Shown here piece after piece: positions 1 to 8,417 of a stretch of DNA of 64,000 nucleotides. The notes below the pieces were generated by a model, which was not told the DNA's origin, ran no database searches, and saw only the letters and a program-made list of their open reading frames with translations. This stretch comes from Ottowia testudinis (GTDB lineage Bacteria; Pseudomonadota; Gammaproteobacteria; Burkholderiales; Burkholderiaceae_C), in the NCBI RefSeq assembly GCF_017498525.1, contig NZ_CP071796.1:1054001-1118000 (forward strand), in the 5' to 3' direction. Positions within the stretch are counted from its first letter, which is position 1; every line of letters begins with the position of its first letter. Position numbers and translations under genes: made by a program.

Positions 1-354
1 ATGCAAGTACAGCAGCGTGGGCGTGCCGTCACCCGCCGGTTGGCCGTGGGGCAAGAACCAGTGGCCCCGGGGTTCGTCAGCGCCGCTTGGACAAACCTCA
101 ATCTCGAACTTGTCGCGCAAGACGGTATACAGGCTGTCGAAATAGGCGCGTGCTTCTTCCATGCTCTCCAGCGCGAAGGCATGGTTGAACTGCTGGCGGT
201 AGAACAAGGTGCCGATCTCAAAAGACGCGCTCCAGGCCGGCACCAGCGGCTTGCCTCGTGCTCGCCGCCAGAGCACATCCGCGCTGGTTTTCAGCAGCAC
301 CCAGGTGCTGCGTGCTTTATGCGAGAGGCGGCCTTGCCAAACGATTTTTGCCAT
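1..354 (-). CDS. alpha/beta hydrolase (esterase-like), N-terminal part, cut by window edge
   Basis: Reading the minus strand from the ATG at 354 gives 118 codons without a stop, running off the left edge of the window. The visible protein begins MAKIVWQGRLSHKARS and its last residues are TPTLLYLH, which looks like the strand leading into the HGG oxyanion-hole loop of alpha/beta hydrolases. The catalytic Ser, Asp and His would lie outside the window, so the reaction cannot be stated. It is divergent from the AraC regulator at 432, with 77 bases between the starts, so the regulator may control it; that is inference from the layout. The fold call rests only on the LLYLH motif and the general shape. 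Confidence 0.6.
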   Translation of the reverse strand, partial: MAKIVWQGRLSHKARSTWVLLKTSADVLWRRARGKPLVPAWSASFEIGTLFYRQQFNHAFALESMEEARAYFDSLYTVLRDKFEIEVCPSGADEPRGHWFLPHGQPAGDGTPTLLYLH

Positions 355-431
355 GATGACCTCTGGGTTGTTGCATCATGGAAATTCTTGGCGATGCCCG
401 CTCGGGCGTATAGAACGGAAACGACAGCACC

Positions 432-1301
432 ATGAGCCGCACCGAGCACGCACGCCTGCACTTTCCGGACGCCATGCTGGGCGCCGGCATCGTGATGGCG
501 GTGGAGCGCGACACACGGGGCGTGGCGCTGCGCGCAGCCGATCGCTTCAATTACTACCCGGCGTCGCCATTTCCCGTCGTTTCCTGGATCTTTGAGGGCG
601 AGCTGCGGATGGTGGTGGATCCCCATGGAGCCTCTGCGCCTGCTTTGGGCCCAGCCCTGCCACGCGTCACGTTTTCGGGGCCGCACCGCTTACCGGCGGC
701 CAGCTGGTCACCCGGCCCGGTGCATGCGCTGTCGGTGAGTTTTTTTCCTGAGTTTCTCGGCAAGCTGTGGGGCTTGCGTCACACCGCTTTTTTAAATCAG
801 ACCCTGGCCCTGGCCGCCGTGGCGCCGCCCGCGGTGGACGACGCTTGTCAGCGGATGCTGAACAATGCGGGCGCGCAAGCGTTCCAGCAGCTGCAAGAGC
901 TGCTGCTGCAAGCGCGCGCTGAAATGGGCCACGCTGAGTTCAACGGCCCTTCGGTCATGGCATGGCTCAAGAGTCTGGCTGTGCGTGCCGCCTTGAGCCA
1001 GCCCGGCGCCGGCATGCGGCAGGTGCAGCGCGCCATGAAGAACTGGACCGGCCAAAGCCATCGTGAGCTGAAGCTCTACGCCCGAACGGAAGAGGTGCTG
1101 GCACGCATTGCCCAATGGCCCCCGGACGCGAGGCCCGCATGGGCCGGCCTGGCGTCGGAGACGGGGTTCTCTGATCAGTCCCACCTGGTCCGGGAGGTGC
1201 GCAGAATCACCGGCGTGGCGCCCAACCGCCTCTACCAGATGATGCGGGAAGACGAGGCGTTCTGGCTTTATCGCCTGCTGCGAAACCACCACCGGGCTTG
1301 A
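432..1301 (+). CDS. AraC family transcriptional regulator
   Basis: A 289-residue protein with a variable N-terminal sensing part and, from about residue 195 to 280, two helix-turn-helix segments typical of AraC proteins; the second contains ASETGFSDQSHLVREVRR followed by TGVAPNRL. AraC proteins bind DNA as transcriptional regulators, usually activators, with ligand binding in the N-terminal part. The effector cannot be read from the sequence. It is divergent from the hydrolase at 1-354, which is the obvious candidate target. The ATG at 432 gives the full family length. It ends 29 bases from the convergent sigma-54 regulator gene. Confidence 0.85.
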   Translation: MSRTEHARLHFPDAMLGAGIVMAVERDTRGVALRAADRFNYYPASPFPVVSWIFEGELRMVVDPHGASAPALGPALPRVTFSGPHRLPAASWSPGPVHALSVSFFPEFLGKLWGLRHTAFLNQTLALAAVAPPAVDDACQRMLNNAGAQAFQQLQELLLQARAEMGHAEFNGPSVMAWLKSLAVRAALSQPGAGMRQVQRAMKNWTGQSHRELKLYARTEEVLARIAQWPPDARPAWAGLASETGFSDQSHLVREVRRITGVAPNRLYQMMREDEAFWLYRLLRNHHRA

Positions 1302-1329
1302 TATCGGCCGGCGCTGGCGCACGTTGCTC

Positions 1330-2817
1330 CTACGCCGGCGGCGCCCGCAAGCGTTCGTACAAGGTGGCCCGCGAAATGCCCAACAGCCGCGCGGCGGCGA
1401 GTTTGTTGCCCGCCGTGGCTTTCAGCGCCGCGTCGATGGCGCGCTGTTCCAACTCAGCCACCTGCTCGTGCAACGGCCGCAGCAGCGCGCTGGCGTCGGG
1501 CGCGGGTGCGGGCGGCGGCAGCGCGGGGGCTACCTGCGCCACGCCTGACTGGCGCAGCACGGCCTCCATTTGCGCCGCGTCCAGCCGGTCGGCATCGCTG
1601 CGCAGTGCGGCTTGCTCCAGCACGTTGCGCAGCTCGCGGATGTTGCCGCGCCAGGCTTGCGCTGCCAGCAGCGCAAGCGCGCCCTCGGTCAGCTCGGGCG
1701 GCGGCGTGCCGCGCTGGGCCATGTCTTCACCCAGCACCTCGATCAGCGCCGGGATGTCGCTGCGCCGCTCGCGCAGCGGCGGCACGCGGATAGGCAGCAC
1801 GTTCAGGCGGTAATACAGGTCTTCGCGAAAGCGCCCCTCGTGCACCAGCGCGGCCAGATCGCGGCTGGTGGCGGCCACGATGCGGGCGTCAAACGGCAGC
1901 AGGCGGTTGCTGCCCAGCGGTTCGATCTCGCCCTCCTGCAACGCGCGCAGCAGCTTGGCCTGCACGCCGAGCGGCATGTCGCCGATCTCGTCCAGAAACA
2001 GCGTGCCGCCGTCGGCCAGCTTGAATTTGCCCTCGCGCCCCTTGCGGTCGGCGCCGGTGTAGGCGCCGGGGGCGGTGCCAAAGAACTCGGCCTCCAGCAG
2101 CGTGTCGGGCACGGCGGCGATGTTGATGCTGACAAACGGCCCGCCAGCACGTTTGGATGCGGCGTGAATGCCGTGCGCCAGCAGTTCCTTGCCGGTGCCG
2201 GTTTCGCCCAGCAGCAGCACGGGGCTGGCCGACTGCGCCGCGCGCCGCGCCTGGCGCTTGACCTCCACCGCGGCCGGGCTGGAGCCGATGAAGCTCGCAA
2301 AAGTGTAGCGAGACTGCCTTGCATGCCGGGGAGAAGTGGCATCTTTTGCCGCCAATTCGCGGCGCGCATCGTCCAGCTCCTGCTGCAGGCGCGCGAACTT
2401 GGCGATCAGCGGTTGCAACGTGGTGGTGGGCTGGTCGAACAGCACGATGCCCAAAGCGCCGATCACCTCGCCGGCCTCGTCGCGCAGCGGAATGCGGCTG
2501 ACGACAAAGGTGCCGGCGCGGTTGCTGAGCAGATCGATCAAGATCGGCTGGCCGGTTTTCAGCACCTGGTGCATCTGCGTGTTCTGCACCACGCTCGACA
2601 CCGGATGGCCGACAAAATCCTCTTCGCGCGCAAAACCCAGCGCCGGCAGATAACGCCGGTAGGGGTCGTTGATCCAGACCACGCGCGCCTCGCGGTCCAC
2701 CAGCAGCATGCCTTCGCTGGCGCCGGCGAACAGATCGAACATCGATCGCGCCGCCAGCTCCAGGATGCGGGTGGCGTCGCGCGGCAGCGAGAAGGGGCGG
2801 ACAGACGGGGTAACCAT
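1330..2817 (-). CDS. sigma-54-dependent transcriptional regulator with PAS domain
   Basis: A 495-residue bacterial enhancer-binding protein when started at the ATG at 2817; an upstream start at 2850 would add 11 residues without homology value. An N-terminal PAS-like sensor covers about residues 25-130. The AAA+ core has Walker A GETGTGKE (204-211), the sigma-54 contact loop GAYTGA (251-256, the Tyr variant of GAFTGA) and Walker B GTLFLDEIGD (271-280). A Fis-type helix-turn-helix closes the protein (about 455-493, AARLLGISRATLYERL). Such proteins hydrolyse ATP to open sigma-54 RNA polymerase complexes. There is no receiver domain, so the signal probably enters through the PAS domain. No metabolic operon is adjacent, so the regulon is unknown. 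Confidence 0.93.
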   Translation of the reverse strand: MVTPSVRPFSLPRDATRILELAARSMFDLFAGASEGMLLVDREARVVWINDPYRRYLPALGFAREEDFVGHPVSSVVQNTQMHQVLKTGQPILIDLLSNRAGTFVVSRIPLRDEAGEVIGALGIVLFDQPTTTLQPLIAKFARLQQELDDARRELAAKDATSPRHARQSRYTFASFIGSSPAAVEVKRQARRAAQSASPVLLLGETGTGKELLAHGIHAASKRAGGPFVSINIAAVPDTLLEAEFFGTAPGAYTGADRKGREGKFKLADGGTLFLDEIGDMPLGVQAKLLRALQEGEIEPLGSNRLLPFDARIVAATSRDLAALVHEGRFREDLYYRLNVLPIRVPPLRERRSDIPALIEVLGEDMAQRGTPPPELTEGALALLAAQAWRGNIRELRNVLEQAALRSDADRLDAAQMEAVLRQSGVAQVAPALPPPAPAPDASALLRPLHEQVAELEQRAIDAALKATAGNKLAAARLLGISRATLYERLRAPPA

Positions 2818-2854
2818 GGCGAACCGGCATCGTAGCGCGGCATAGACCACGAAA

Positions 2855-2888
2855 AAGCCGCGCGAGGATGCCCTCGCGCGGCTTGAAG
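2855..2888 (-). terminator. rho-independent terminator of the YeaQ-like gene
   Basis: A 13-bp perfect stem (2855-2867 with 2872-2884) with a 4-base loop. Read on the minus strand, the stem is followed by TTTTT (2856-2852). It lies downstream of the YeaQ-like gene and just upstream of the sigma-54 regulator start, so it should insulate the two. Confidence 0.85.
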
Positions 2889-2930
2889 CTCATGAGCCCG
2901 GCCGGATCACCGGGCGTTATTTTTTGCCGA

Positions 2931-3200
2931 TCAGCGAACGCTGCCGCGCTTGATCAGGTTGACGATGGCCAGCAGGATCACCGCGCCGAGGAACGACACA
3001 ACCAAGCCCATGACCGAGAAGTCGTTCATGTTGATGGTGCCCGCGCCCAGCAGCGGCGACAGCAAAAAGCCGCCCAGAAAGGCGCCCACGATGCCCACCA
3101 CCACGTTCAGGATGATGCCTTGCTGCGCATCACGCTTCATCACGATGCTGGCCAGCCAGCCCAGGATGCCGCCCACGATCAGCCAAATGATGAGGTTCAT
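2931..3200 (-). CDS. GlsB/YeaQ/YmgE family stress response membrane protein
   Basis: An 89-residue hydrophobic protein with three membrane segments: about residues 2-20 (IIWLIVGGILGWLASIV), 29-52 (glycine-rich, IVGAFLGGFLLSPLLGAG) and 62-82. This is the glycine-patterned layout of the transglycosylase-associated (YeaQ/YmgE) family of small inner membrane proteins, linked to general stress responses in other bacteria; the molecular function is not known. The ATG at 3200 was chosen because GGAGA lies 7 bases upstream on the coding strand. The open frame extends to 3290, but the added part has no membrane-protein character. A strong terminator follows the gene. Confidence 0.9.
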   Translation of the reverse strand: MNLIIWLIVGGILGWLASIVMKRDAQQGIILNVVVGIVGAFLGGFLLSPLLGAGTINMNDFSVMGLVVSFLGAVILLAIVNLIKRGSVR

Positions 3201-3478
3201 GTTGTTTCTCCGTTTTTGCGAAAGGGTTTGAGAGGTTTCACGCACGCCGACGTGTGCTGTCCGTCGTGAAGGCATTGTTGGGTGGCGCACGGTCGGCCAC
3301 CGTCAGCCCCGCGCGCTGACGCCTGTAGGACGTGGCGGCGATGCCGTGACGGTACGGAGATTGCACCTTGCCTGCGCATGTACGCGTCTGGAGACCAACA
3401 TGCACAAATAAAACCATGGTAATTTAATTTTGCCGTGGTAAAATTTGGGCGCTTTTACTTTCTCTTGCCTTTTTGCCC
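3201..3478. other. intergenic region with promoter-like A/T-rich repeat
   Basis: A divergent intergenic region of 278 bases between the YeaQ-like gene and the DUF2239 gene. Its right end is strikingly A/T-rich for this genome (about 3404-3470) and contains two similar direct-repeat units, CCATGGTAATTTAATTTTG near 3415 and CCGTGGTAAAATTTGGG near 3433, which look like a promoter with a repeated operator half-site. No gene is seen here. Confidence 0.4.
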
Positions 3479-4114
3479 ATGTGCGCTGCTCGTTCACTGT
3501 CATTCACCGCCTTTGCCGACAGTCGGCGTGTCGTTACGGGCGACCTGTCCGCCGTGGCTGAGGCGCTCAAGCCCTTGCATGCCGGCGCCGAGCGGTTGCT
3601 GGTGTTCGACGACAGCACCGGCGCGCCGGTTGACGCGCCTCCACCGCCCGAACAAGCCGGTGCCTTGTCGGCCTGGCTGTCCGCTTTGCAGGCCGGCGCG
3701 CCGCCGGCTTCAGCGCAAGCGGCGGAAGGGGGCGAAGTGGCCGAGTCCGGCGCCGCAGCCCGCCGCCCTGGCGTGGGCCGGCCTCGCCTGGGCGTGGTGT
3801 CGCGCGAAGTCACGCTGCTGCCGCGCCATTGGGCCTGGCTGTCGGCGCAACCCGGCGGCGCGTCGGCGGCGCTTCGGCGGTTGGTGGACGAAGCGCGCCA
3901 GCAGCACGCCGCGCGCGATGTGCGCCGCCTGGCGCGCGAGCGTGCCTACCGCTTCATGAGCGGTATTGCCAGCCACCTGCCTCGGTTCGAGGAAGCCAGT
4001 CGCGCGCTCTTCGCGGGCGACGCCCGTGCGTTCGATACCCACATCGACGCCTGGCCGCCCGATGTGCGCGCCCACCTGCGCTGGCTGGCGCGCGATGCGT
4101 TTGACATGGCCTGA
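3479..4114 (+). CDS. DUF2239 family protein
   Basis: A 211-residue protein matching the DUF2239 layout as I know it: an N-terminal part (FTAFADSRRVVTGDLSAVAEAL), a variable Ala/Pro linker (about 55-95), a GRPRLGVVSREVTLLPRHWAWL block, and a C-terminal helical part ending in HLRWLARDAF. The GRPRLG...SREVTLLPRHW segment resembles the DNA- or ligand-binding arm of other small regulators, but the family function is unknown to me. The ATG at 3479 is preferred over the TTG two codons upstream. The next gene (GIY-YIG) starts 14 bases after the stop, so they are probably co-transcribed. Confidence 0.82.
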   Translation: MCAARSLSFTAFADSRRVVTGDLSAVAEALKPLHAGAERLLVFDDSTGAPVDAPPPPEQAGALSAWLSALQAGAPPASAQAAEGGEVAESGAAARRPGVGRPRLGVVSREVTLLPRHWAWLSAQPGGASAALRRLVDEARQQHAARDVRRLARERAYRFMSGIASHLPRFEEASRALFAGDARAFDTHIDAWPPDVRAHLRWLARDAFDMA

Positions 4115-4128
4115 AGGAGCGACGACCC

Positions 4129-4500
4129 ATGAACAAGCGAGCCCTCACGCAGCTGTACAAGGCCGCGTTTCCGTCCATGGGTGTGTACCTGATCCGCAAT
4201 GTCGCCAACGGCCGCACACACGTGGAAGCCAGCAACAAGGTAGAGGGCGCCATCAACCGCCATCAGTTTGAGTTGCGTCAGGGCATGCACCGCAACCGCG
4301 CCTTGCAAGCCGACTGGCGCGAGTACGGCGCGGCGCAATTCAGCTTCGAGGTGATCGACCGCGTCAAGCAGCGCACCGACCCGCTGTTTGACCACGCGGC
4401 TGAATTGGCCGCGATGCTGAACATGTGGCGCGAGGAATACGGGAGGTACGGCGTACCGAATGGCGAAAAACCCGGCGGCGACGCGGGAGCATCGAAATGA
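4129..4500 (+). CDS. GIY-YIG nuclease-like small protein with degenerate motif
   Basis: A 123-residue protein that resembles small GIY-YIG family proteins: MGVYLIRN (residues 17-24) stands for the GIY strand, followed by NGRTHVEASN where YIG/IGSS is expected, then INRHQFELRQGMHRNRALQADW, the usual Arg-rich helix, and YGAAQFSFEVID. The second motif strand has VEAS in place of the usual IGSS-type sequence, so catalytic competence is uncertain. It overlaps the next gene by four bases (ATGA at 4497), indicating translational coupling. Its target is not evident. Confidence 0.72.
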   Translation: MNKRALTQLYKAAFPSMGVYLIRNVANGRTHVEASNKVEGAINRHQFELRQGMHRNRALQADWREYGAAQFSFEVIDRVKQRTDPLFDHAAELAAMLNMWREEYGRYGVPNGEKPGGDAGASK

Positions 4501-4964
4501 CCACCCTTGAGTTGCTCGACCCTGCGGCGGTGTTTCGCTGGGCCAGCGTGTTGGCCATCTTCGGCTGGGTCTTGCTGGCAGCGGCCGCCTTTGTCCCTGA
4601 AGGCGCGCAACGCGATTGGTGTGTGCGTGCCGGCGGCACGTGGGTGCCCGCGCTGCTGTGCCTGATTTACGCCATCACGCTGGTGCAGCACTGGTCAAGC
4701 GCGCCGGGCGGCCACTTCGGCAGCCTGCACGGCGTGGTCACGCTGTTTGCGTCCAGCGGCAAGCTGTTGGGCGGCTGGATTCACTTTCTGGCGTTCGATT
4801 TGCTCGTCGGCGGCTGGGTTATCCGACAGGTGCTGGCGATCGGACAACCCAGGTGGTGGTTGTGCGCCGTGCTGCCGCTGCTGTTCATGTTTGGCCCGGT
4901 GGGCTGGCTTGTCTACCGCCTGGCTTCCGCTGCACATGGCGCGGCACCACGGCAAATGGCGTGA
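4497..4964 (+). CDS. ABA4-like (DUF4281) family membrane protein
   Basis: A 155-residue integral membrane protein with four predicted membrane segments (about 13-33, 49-65, 92-112 and 121-144). The pattern GGHFGSLHGVVTLFASSGKL followed by GWIHFLAFDLLVGGWVIRQ matches the ABA4-like family, whose plant member is needed for neoxanthin synthesis; bacterial members are uncharacterised. The start overlaps the stop of the GIY-YIG gene as ATGA, so it was chosen over the longer open frame beginning at 4425. The substrate is unknown. Confidence 0.78.
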   Translation: MTTLELLDPAAVFRWASVLAIFGWVLLAAAAFVPEGAQRDWCVRAGGTWVPALLCLIYAITLVQHWSSAPGGHFGSLHGVVTLFASSGKLLGGWIHFLAFDLLVGGWVIRQVLAIGQPRWWLCAVLPLLFMFGPVGWLVYRLASAAHGAAPRQMA

Positions 4965-5068
4965 TGTGTCCCAACGCCGGTCGTGCAAAGCGCGAGCGTG
5001 GCCTTGAGCAAACGTTCCTGAAAACAGGGCTTGATCCTCACGCTGCGTCAGCTTTTATTCTTCCTGTC

Positions 5069-6232
5069 ATGCTCTCCAACGCCCCTGTCTTCAAGATCGG
5101 CGAACTGGCCCAGCGCGCGGGGTTGAGCGTGCGGGCGCTGCACCACTACGACGCCATTGGCCTACTCTCGCCCTCGGCCCGTACCGCATCGGGCGCGCGC
5201 CGCTACGCTGGCGAAGACTTGGTTCGCCTGCACCGCATTCAGGCCCTTAAGCAGTGGGGCTTGCCGCTGGCCGATATCCGGGCCCTGCTCAACGATGCCG
5301 GCACCGATGTGCTGCGCACGCTGCAGCAGCACATCTGCCGCCTGAAAGCCGAGGCGCGAAAGGCGCGCACACTCGCCAAGGGGCTGCAAGTGCTGTCCAA
5401 ACAACTGGCGCAGGGCGAGCAGCCGGCGCCTGAGGATTGGCTGAACGCGCTGGAGATGATGGCGCTGTATCGGCAGCACTTCACGCCCGACGAATTGCAG
5501 ACTCTGCGGCCACCAAAGCAGTCGGACGCCGAATGGGCTGAACTGATTGGCGAGGTCACGCAAGCGCTGGCCGATGACCTTGCGCCTGAAAGCGCGCGGG
5601 CGCAGGCACTTTCCTGGCGTTGGCTTCGCATGGTCATCGCCAAGACAGGCAACCAGGCAGGCCTTGAGATCAAGCTGCGTAAATTGCAGACACACGAAGG
5701 CCGCGCGCAGGCCATTGTGGGGATCACGCTGCGCATGATGGCCTGGGTGATGCAGGCCATGGCGCATGCCCGCCTCACGCTGTTCGCGCGCTATCTCACG
5801 CCCGCGCAAACCGCGGCACTGCAAGAGCGCCTGTTGTGCGCCACCACGACCGATGCAGATGCCTGGCCGGGCCTGCTGGCGCGCGTACACGAACAATGGC
5901 AAGCCGGCACCCCAGTGCAGGCCGAACCCATGCAGCAACTGGCGCGCGAATGGCAAGCGCTGTTTCGCGCGCACTACTGCGGCGACGACGCCGATCTTCA
6001 CGCGCGCCTGCGCCACGCGCTGGCGCAAGAGCCGGACTTGACGCTGTGCGTGGGCATGTCGCCCCAACTGCTTGCTTACATTCGCGCCGCCATGGCGCAT
6101 GCCGAAGCCCATCAATCCACCAACCACCGAAGTACGCCCCATGCGCCAATCAGCGACATCACCTGCACCCCAACTGCCGCCCGAAATCGTCCGCTACCTG
6201 CGCGGCGCGCCGCCCGAGGCAAGGCAGTTTGA
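5069..6232 (+). CDS. MerR family transcriptional regulator with long effector domain
   Basis: A 387-residue protein. Residues about 5-75 are a MerR DNA-binding domain (FKIGELAQRAGLSVRALHHY then GLLSPSARTASGARRY and LVRLHRIQALKQWGLPL), followed by a coiled dimerisation helix with a pair of Leu/Lys-rich turns. The long C-terminal region (about 120-345) is helical and resembles the TipAS-type antibiotic-recognition domain in position; that is inference. The last about 30 codons (from 6141) are read through the start of the next gene in another frame and lack conserved character. It precedes a DUF1579-like gene and a MATE exporter in overlapping arrangement, suggesting that it regulates the exporter. 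Confidence 0.85.
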   Translation: MLSNAPVFKIGELAQRAGLSVRALHHYDAIGLLSPSARTASGARRYAGEDLVRLHRIQALKQWGLPLADIRALLNDAGTDVLRTLQQHICRLKAEARKARTLAKGLQVLSKQLAQGEQPAPEDWLNALEMMALYRQHFTPDELQTLRPPKQSDAEWAELIGEVTQALADDLAPESARAQALSWRWLRMVIAKTGNQAGLEIKLRKLQTHEGRAQAIVGITLRMMAWVMQAMAHARLTLFARYLTPAQTAALQERLLCATTTDADAWPGLLARVHEQWQAGTPVQAEPMQQLAREWQALFRAHYCGDDADLHARLRHALAQEPDLTLCVGMSPQLLAYIRAAMAHAEAHQSTNHRSTPHAPISDITCTPTAARNRPLPARRAARGKAV

Positions 6233-6701
6233 CTTTCTTATCGGCCATTGGCACGTCGCCGCCACCGCGTTTGGCCCCGATGGCGTGGTGCAGCGCAAAT
6301 ACGCTGCCCGCTGGGAGGCGCAGCACTTGAATGGCGGGCGCATGGTGATGGACGACTTCCGCGCGCAGTCGCCGCAGGGCGAAGACCTGTCTTCGTTCGT
6401 CACACTGCGAACCTGGTGCGAAAGCACCAGCCGCTGGGAGATCACCGGCCAAGCCGCGCTGCAGCCGGCGCTGAACGTGCAGTGGCATGGCCAATGGCAG
6501 GACGGTGAAATGCGACTGCACGCCGTTGGCGTCGACCCGCAAGGCGTCACCGTGCACACGCGCATCCGCTTCTTCGATATTGCGCCAGAGAATTTCACGT
6601 GGGAAAGCCAGTTCAGCCGAGACGGCGGCGACACTTGGCATCTTTCGGCCCGGCTGCAAGCACAGCGCATCGCAGCCGCCAATGTCAACCTCGCGCACTA
6701 A
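6141..6701 (+). CDS. DUF1579-like small protein
   Basis: A 186-residue cytosolic protein. FDFLIGHWHVAATAF near residue 30 is the signature-like start of DUF1579/lipocalin-type beta-barrel proteins, followed by repeated beta-strand segments (WEITGQAALQPALNVQW, MRLHAVGVD, FTWESQFSRDGGDTWH). The family may bind a small hydrophobic ligand; the function here is unknown. The ATG at 6141 lies inside the end of the MerR gene, giving a 92-base out-of-frame overlap, and its own end overlaps the MATE start by 20 bases. This is a tightly coupled three-gene unit. Confidence 0.72.
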   Translation: MRQSATSPAPQLPPEIVRYLRGAPPEARQFDFLIGHWHVAATAFGPDGVVQRKYAARWEAQHLNGGRMVMDDFRAQSPQGEDLSSFVTLRTWCESTSRWEITGQAALQPALNVQWHGQWQDGEMRLHAVGVDPQGVTVHTRIRFFDIAPENFTWESQFSRDGGDTWHLSARLQAQRIAAANVNLAH

Positions 6702-8085
6702 CGTATCGATCGACGCTGTTTTGCAGAAGCGTTCAACCCACCCGCACCGCCCGCTGTGGCGCATCTTTCTGGCCTTTCTGGGCCCGATGGTGCTGGCCAA
6801 CATCCTGCAATCGCTGTCGGGCAGCGTCAACGCGGTCTACATCGGCCAGATGCTGGGCACGCGCGCGCTGGCGGCGGTGGCGGGCATGTTCCCGATCGTG
6901 TTCTTCTTCATCGCGCTGATCATCGGCATCGGCGCCGGCGCCTCGGTGCTGATCGGCCAGGCCTGGGGCGCGCGCGAGCCGGCCAAGGTCAAGGCGATTG
7001 CCGGCACCGCGCTGGCGCTGGGCGGGTTAATCGGCTTGGCCGCCGCCGTGCTGGGCGAACTGTTCGCGCGGCCCGCGCTGCAAGCGCTGGGCACGCCGCC
7101 CGAGGTGCTGGCCGACGCCGTGGCCTATGCCCGGGTGATGATGCTCACCATGCCGCTGCTGCTGGTGTTCATCCTCTACACGCAACTGCTGCGCGGCGTG
7201 GGCGACACGCTGACGCCGCTGTACGCGCTGCTGCTGTCCACCGGCGTCGGCCTGCTGCTCACCCCGGCGCTGATCCGCGGCTGGGGCGGGCTGCCGCAGC
7301 TGGGCGTGGTCAGCGCGGCGGTGGCGGGGTTGGTGTCGTTTGCGATGGCACTGACGTTCTTGCTGGTCTACCTGCCGCGCAAGCGCCACCCGCTGGCGCC
7401 CGACGCGGCGCTGCGGCGCGCACTCGTGATCGACCCCCAACTGCTGAAAGCCGTGCTGCGCATCGGCGTGCCCACCGGCGTGCAGATGGTCACCATCTCG
7501 ATGGCCGAGCTGGCCATTTTGGGCCTAGTCAACCGCTACGGCGCCGACGCCACGGCGGCCTATGGCGCGGTGAACCAGGTTGTCAACTACGTGCAGTTTC
7601 CGGCGCTGTCGATTGCCATCACGGCCTCGATTCTGGGCGCGCAGTTCATCGGCGCCGGGCGCGCCGACCAGTTGGGCGCGCTGGTGCGCACCGGGCTGCT
7701 CTTGAACGTGCTGTTGACCGGCGCGCTGGTGGCGGCGGGCTATGCGCTGTCGCCGTGGTTGATGGGCTTCTTCCTGACCAGCGAGCCGGTGCGTTTGATG
7801 GCCGAACACCTGCTGCACCTGATGCTGTGGGGCAGCCTGCTGTTCGGCTTTCAGGCCGTGATTGCGGGCGTCATGCGCGCCAGCGGCACGGTGATGATTC
7901 CGGTGGCCATCTCGGTGGGCAGCATCCTGCTGGTGCAACTGCCGGCTGCGCATCTGCTGAGTGCGCGCCTGGGGCTGGACGGCGTGTGGCTGGCCTACCC
8001 GGTGGTCTTCACCACCATGCTGGTGCTGCAAAGCGCGTTCTATCTGCTGGTGTGGCGCCACAGGAAGATCGAGCGGCTGATCTGA
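6682..8085 (+). CDS. MATE family efflux transporter
   Basis: A 467-residue inner membrane protein with about twelve hydrophobic segments and the two-fold internal symmetry of MATE (multidrug and toxin extrusion) proteins. Recognisable segments are LAFLGPMVLANILQSLSGS, RALAAVAGMFPIVFFF and IGIGAGASVLIGQAWGA in the first half, matched by the IGVPTGVQMVTIS start of the second half. Such proteins export cationic or aromatic compounds using a Na+ or H+ gradient. The ATG at 6682 overlaps the end of the preceding gene; the open frame extends further upstream but without membrane character. A MerR regulator two genes upstream may sense its substrate. Confidence 0.93.
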   Translation: MSTSRTNVSIDAVLQKRSTHPHRPLWRIFLAFLGPMVLANILQSLSGSVNAVYIGQMLGTRALAAVAGMFPIVFFFIALIIGIGAGASVLIGQAWGAREPAKVKAIAGTALALGGLIGLAAAVLGELFARPALQALGTPPEVLADAVAYARVMMLTMPLLLVFILYTQLLRGVGDTLTPLYALLLSTGVGLLLTPALIRGWGGLPQLGVVSAAVAGLVSFAMALTFLLVYLPRKRHPLAPDAALRRALVIDPQLLKAVLRIGVPTGVQMVTISMAELAILGLVNRYGADATAAYGAVNQVVNYVQFPALSIAITASILGAQFIGAGRADQLGALVRTGLLLNVLLTGALVAAGYALSPWLMGFFLTSEPVRLMAEHLLHLMLWGSLLFGFQAVIAGVMRASGTVMIPVAISVGSILLVQLPAAHLLSARLGLDGVWLAYPVVFTTMLVLQSAFYLLVWRHRKIERLI

Positions 8086-8102
8086 CCGCCGCGCCACGCT
8101 CC

Positions 8103-8157
8103 TAAAAAAGGAGCTGCTGGCGCTTGCTGCACCAGCGCTAAGCCCATAAATCAATCC
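8103..8157 (+). repeat. short interspersed hairpin repeat, family 1 (copy 1)
   Basis: The core is AGCTGCTGGCGCTTGCTG followed by CAGCGCTAAG and an A/T tail. It lies just after the MATE stop. Family 1 is defined here by TAGCTGCT-n-GCGCTT, 5-8 loop bases, then AAGCGC and usually a GC-rich then T-rich tail. Confidence 0.75.
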
Positions 8158-8417
8158 CGTCTGCATGTTCGCGCGCTACGCGCGGGTGGTATACCGTGGT
8201 GGGTAATGCAAACGTACGCTGCGAGAAAATCCATTGCAACGTCAATGTCTCTCAGGCTACCACCATGCCGTAAAAAAATAATCCATTGGATTTAATTTTT
8301 CGCCGTTCGTCGGAAAATTGACGCCGTTCATCTGATGGGCGACTGGTCGCTACACTTAAGTAGTACCTTTTGACGGCTGATGAAAAAGTTCAAATTCTTC
8401 AACCGGTTCCATACGCC
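8158..8417. promoter_or_regulatory. upstream region of the minor pilin operon
   Basis: About 260 bases without a gene. There is a 13-base palindrome AATCCATTGGATT at 8280-8292, and the half-site AAATCCATTG also occurs at 8227-8236, so the two may form an operator. The stretch 8270-8300 is A/T-rich. No convincing -35/-10 pair was found, so the promoter position is not assigned. Confidence 0.35.

Noticed and set aside
1-435. A 144-codon plus-strand open frame at the left edge
   Set aside because: It is antisense to the truncated hydrolase on the minus strand and its sequence has no recognisable motif.
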